This document shows positions 61,747-64,000 of a stretch of 64,000 bases of DNA, piece by piece (position 1 is the stretch's first letter; each line of letters opens with the position of its first letter). The notes under the pieces were generated by a model that did not search any database, was not told the origin of the DNA, and was given only the letters and a program-made list of their open reading frames with translations. The stretch is taken from positions 805,501 to 869,500 of the forward strand of contig NZ_CP115484.1 of assembly GCF_027627475.1 (NCBI RefSeq), in the 5' to 3' direction. This DNA is from Paenibacillus sp. SYP-B4298 (GTDB lineage Bacteria > Bacillota > Bacilli > Paenibacillales > Paenibacillaceae). The translations under genes and the position numbers were made by a program.

Positions 61747-63351
61747 CTACCGAGTCTTGTTCCAAGGCGGCATGCGCCACCATACGTCCTTGAGCCGTAC
61801 ACTGGAGAGCGGTGCAGCCGGAGACAGATAAGGGATACCGAAGGAACGAAGACTGCACAGATGGATGACGATGAGAATAATGCCCAGCATAACGCCGGTC
61901 AGCCCCAATGTGCCAGCCAGCAGCATCATCGGGAAGCGCAGCAGCCGGGAGACAATGCCTGCCGCATAGCGGGGAATCATGAAAGAAGCGATGCCTGTCA
62001 TAGCGACGATAATAACCATCGGAGCGGAGACGATGCCGGCAGAGGTAGCGGCCTGTCCGATAATGAGTGCGCCGACGATGCTAACCGCAGCGCCGACTTG
62101 CTTCGGAAGCCGTACACCTGCCTCGCGCAACGCTTCGAAGGACAGCTCCATGATGAGCGCCTCCACAAGCGCCGGGAAGGGAATCTCCTCCCGGGCTCTG
62201 GCGATGCTGAGCAGCAGCACTGTGGGTATCATCTCCTGATGAAAGGTCGTAATCGCTACATAAGCGGACGGCAGCAACAGCGACAGGACATAAAAAAAGT
62301 ATCGCAGCCAGCGTACAAATACGCTCATATATACATTCTGATAATAATCCTCTGGCGACTGGAGCATGGAAAACAGCGTGATCGGGGCGACCAGGCAAAA
62401 TGGTGTGCCTTCAACAAGCAGCGCGAACCGTCCCTCTAACAGATTCGAGGCAATGACATCGGGTCGCTCAGAGGCCAGCATCTGCGGGAAAGGCGAGAAG
62501 CGCTGATCCACAATGCCCTCCTCGATATATTGGCTCTCCAGAACAGCGCGCATCTGCAGCTTGTCCAGACGCTTCTTGGCTTCCTCCACCAGGGCGGGAT
62601 CGATAACGCCATCAACATAAGCCAGGACGACATGAGTGCTGGTGAACTCGCCAATGGTCAGCTTGTCCAGCTTCAAAGCGGGGGTCTTCAACCGCTTGCG
62701 CAAGAGCGACAGATTCACGGACAGGGCCTCAGTGAAGCCCTCCCGTGCACCGCGTACCGTCGATTCCGCGCCTGGCTCCTCGACCGCCCGGCTGGGCGTC
62801 TTGTGCAGCGGATAGGCTTCCGCGCTGGTCTTGCCGTCCAGAAGCAGCACGGCCATACCATTCAGCACGGCTTCGACTACCTCGGATCGGGTCTTAACCT
62901 CCTGCTTCGAGGAGAGCGGCACCTGGCGGGAGGCCAGCGGCTGAGCCTCCTTGAGGGTAGCGGGCAGGAATGTTCTGTTGCCGTTATCAGCAGCAGGAAG
63001 ATGACGTGCAGATGATGCTGCCCGTTCATTGCTCTCCTGCTGATGGATGCCAGGCGGGTAGTTGCCTGGTATCTCTTGTAACGGAGCAAGCACCTGTCGT
63101 TCCAGGCGCTCGGTATCGCACAGCCCAGAGCAATAGATGCAGATAGCATGCGCTCCCTGCTTGAGCTGGAAGGGGTGGAATATAATATCCGAGCAGCCCG
63201 CGAAGATCATGTGCAGTGCTTTCATGTCGGCATCAAGCAGACCTGTTAAGGGTTCGTCCTGCTGTGCCTGTTCTGTGTCTTGTGCTGTGTCTTCTGCTGT
63301 GTCCTGCACTGAATCTTGCACTGAATCTTGCGCTGAATCTTGTGTGCTCAT
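61747..63351 (-). CDS. Spore germination protein GerA family (receptor 2 A subunit)
   Basis: A 534-residue A subunit with a soluble N-terminal domain, about five membrane helices (325-470) and a C-terminal tail; EALIMELSFEALREAGVRLP, KQVGAAVSIVGALIIGQAA and SPAAPLSSVRLKD are family motifs shared with receptor 1. The first 30 residues are a low-complexity Gln-Asp repeat encoded by six 12-bp tandem units. A variable Ser/Ala-rich linker (about 95-150) splits the soluble part. The upstream ribosome-binding site is GGGGG, weak. First gene of operon 2. Confidence 0.92.
   Translation of the reverse strand: MSTQDSAQDSVQDSVQDTAEDTAQDTEQAQQDEPLTGLLDADMKALHMIFAGCSDIIFHPFQLKQGAHAICIYCSGLCDTERLERQVLAPLQEIPGNYPPGIHQQESNERAASSARHLPAADNGNRTFLPATLKEAQPLASRQVPLSSKQEVKTRSEVVEAVLNGMAVLLLDGKTSAEAYPLHKTPSRAVEEPGAESTVRGAREGFTEALSVNLSLLRKRLKTPALKLDKLTIGEFTSTHVVLAYVDGVIDPALVEEAKKRLDKLQMRAVLESQYIEEGIVDQRFSPFPQMLASERPDVIASNLLEGRFALLVEGTPFCLVAPITLFSMLQSPEDYYQNVYMSVFVRWLRYFFYVLSLLLPSAYVAITTFHQEMIPTVLLLSIARAREEIPFPALVEALIMELSFEALREAGVRLPKQVGAAVSIVGALIIGQAATSAGIVSAPMVIIVAMTGIASFMIPRYAAGIVSRLLRFPMMLLAGTLGLTGVMLGIILIVIHLCSLRSFGIPYLSPAAPLSSVRLKDVWWRMPPWNKTR
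63274..63345 (-). repeat. Six 12-bp tandem repeats in the 5' end of the receptor 2 A-subunit gene
   Basis: Units TGTGTCTTGTGC, TGTGTCTTCTGC, TGTGTCCTGCAC, TGAATCTTGCAC, TGAATCTTGCGC and TGAATCTTGTGT (plus-strand reading). They encode Q-D-[ST]-x four-residue repeats and keep the frame whatever the copy number. Confidence 0.9.
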
Positions 63352-63419
63352 GATAGCCCCCTGCTCCCTGCGAAGTTTAAGACATGTCCTTGAGATAGGT
63401 TTGCCTGCGGGTTGTGAAA

Positions 63420-64000
63420 TTATGTGTATAGGAGGGGGATTTTGGGAGACAGTTGCATGGTGGTGTAGCGATATTCAGTTCTTGTCGGCTCAAGCGAGAG
63501 AATCATCCGCTCTGTAATACTCTTCATGCCGTTATTGCTATCGACCACCTGGATCACTCCGTATGGAATGCCCGTCTGTGCGCCAGCATTGGCCGTGCGT
63601 ATCGCTAGTGCAATGCCAAGCCCAAGACGGCGATGCGCTTGGCGAATGTATAGCGTCCGGTAGAGCAGGGTGTCCTCCAGTTCGCGGGTGACGACTGACC
63701 AGCCGATTAAGTGTTCATTCTTCAGCAGGGCGAAGCTGGCTGGCTGATAGATAACGGATGCAGCCTCAGCAGGAGAATAGTAGCTCTTGTAAGCTTGTTC
63801 TTCATCCAGTGGAAGTGAGAGACATTGTTCCATATGGGAAGCGTCCCACGGAACGATGGTATAGTCTCGACTAAGGCGGGAGCGAAGGCGCTGCATCCAC
63901 TCTGCTTGCAGCAGCCGCTGCAGCGGGAAGCGGTAATGTGTGCTGTATAGCCGGGGGGCCTCCCATCCGGTGCGGGAGATGACCCCCTCCAGCGAGGAGG
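63420..64000 (-). CDS. GNAT-family acetyltransferase-like protein (5' end outside window)
   Basis: The frame is open from the right edge of the window to the stop at 63420. An internal ATG exists at 63896, but the codons before it (TGWEAPRLYSTHYRF) look like real coding, so the gene is truncated by the window. The visible 193 residues include ASFALLKNEHLIGWSVVTRE and YIRQAHRRLGLGIALAIRTA, the latter resembling an acetyl-CoA-binding motif A (RRLGLG), then GVIQVVDSNNGMKSITERMI. A second domain upstream of the acetyltransferase part is likely. Substrate unknown. Confidence 0.72.
   Translation of the reverse strand, partial: SSLEGVISRTGWEAPRLYSTHYRFPLQRLLQAEWMQRLRSRLSRDYTIVPWDASHMEQCLSLPLDEEQAYKSYYSPAEAASVIYQPASFALLKNEHLIGWSVVTRELEDTLLYRTLYIRQAHRRLGLGIALAIRTANAGAQTGIPYGVIQVVDSNNGMKSITERMILSLEPTRTEYRYTTMQLSPKIPLLYT

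Overview
The window looks like a chromosomal segment of a Paenibacillus-type endospore former (Bacillota, Paenibacillaceae). The evidence is two complete gerA-type germinant-receptor operons, Gram-positive style ribosome-binding sites (AGGAGG variants), a Leu-type T-box in front of ilvB, an L20-type leader in front of infC-rpmI-rplT with an AUU-initiated infC, a PerR box, CcpA cre sites, and a heavy load of secreted and cytoplasmic glycoside hydrolases. The species assignment is inference; no 16S rRNA gene is present. I saw no tRNA, rRNA or CRISPR array.

Layout. 1-6.8 kb: three tandem cytoplasmic glycoside-hydrolase genes (GH3, a GH106-like protein, a DUF5060/DUF4038 protein), probably the end of a longer glycan-catabolic operon. 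6.9-11.0 kb (minus): germinant-receptor operon 1, order A-C-D-B. 11.2-22.5 kb: carbohydrate region with a 1673-residue secreted double-GH43/LamG/cohesin-like/dockerin protein, a GntR-LacI hybrid regulator, a GH125 alpha-mannosidase and a sugar ABC importer lacking its own ATPase. 22.6-28.0 kb: lipoate ligase, a small basic protein, a secreted copper-amine-oxidase-N/S1C protease and a B12-type radical SAM protein. 28.1-33.5 kb: an AT-richer accessory block (RCC1-repeat protein, hairpin MITE-like element, methyltransferase, intact IS4-family element with 9-bp target duplication, VOC protein, ArsR-DUF2087 regulator). 33.5-38.7 kb: manA, a VOC protein, the tRNA-modification pair mnmM/mnmL (ytqB/ytqA), a small protein, trmB and an overlapping convergent PAP2 phosphatase. 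39.5-43 kb: processive GT2 glycosyltransferase, infC-rpmI-rplT and a Gly-rich protein. 43-49 kb: GNAT, T-box, ilvBN-ilvC, leuB. 49-58.8 kb: PerR-type peroxiredoxin, zinc-ribbon-like protein, PAS histidine kinase, leucyl aminopeptidase, MFS transporter, NlpC/P60 peptidase, a divergent MCP and a FadR-type regulator. 58.8-63.4 kb: tandem repeat and germinant-receptor operon 2, order A-B-C-D. The right edge cuts a GNAT gene.

The most unusual material is non-coding. One family of structured palindromic repeats (about 165 bp; three full copies and one 43-bp core-deleted copy) shows compensatory changes in its stems between copies. One full copy lies inside the ilvN-ilvC gap, and the short copy supplies the stop codon of a germination gene. 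A second hairpin repeat (about 52-60 bp) occurs as singletons and as a 96-bp-period tandem array. Both germination operons carry a small two-membrane-segment D-subunit-like gene that is easily missed. Three promoters of carbohydrate or chemosensory genes carry cre-type sites at or downstream of the -10, suggesting shared catabolite control.
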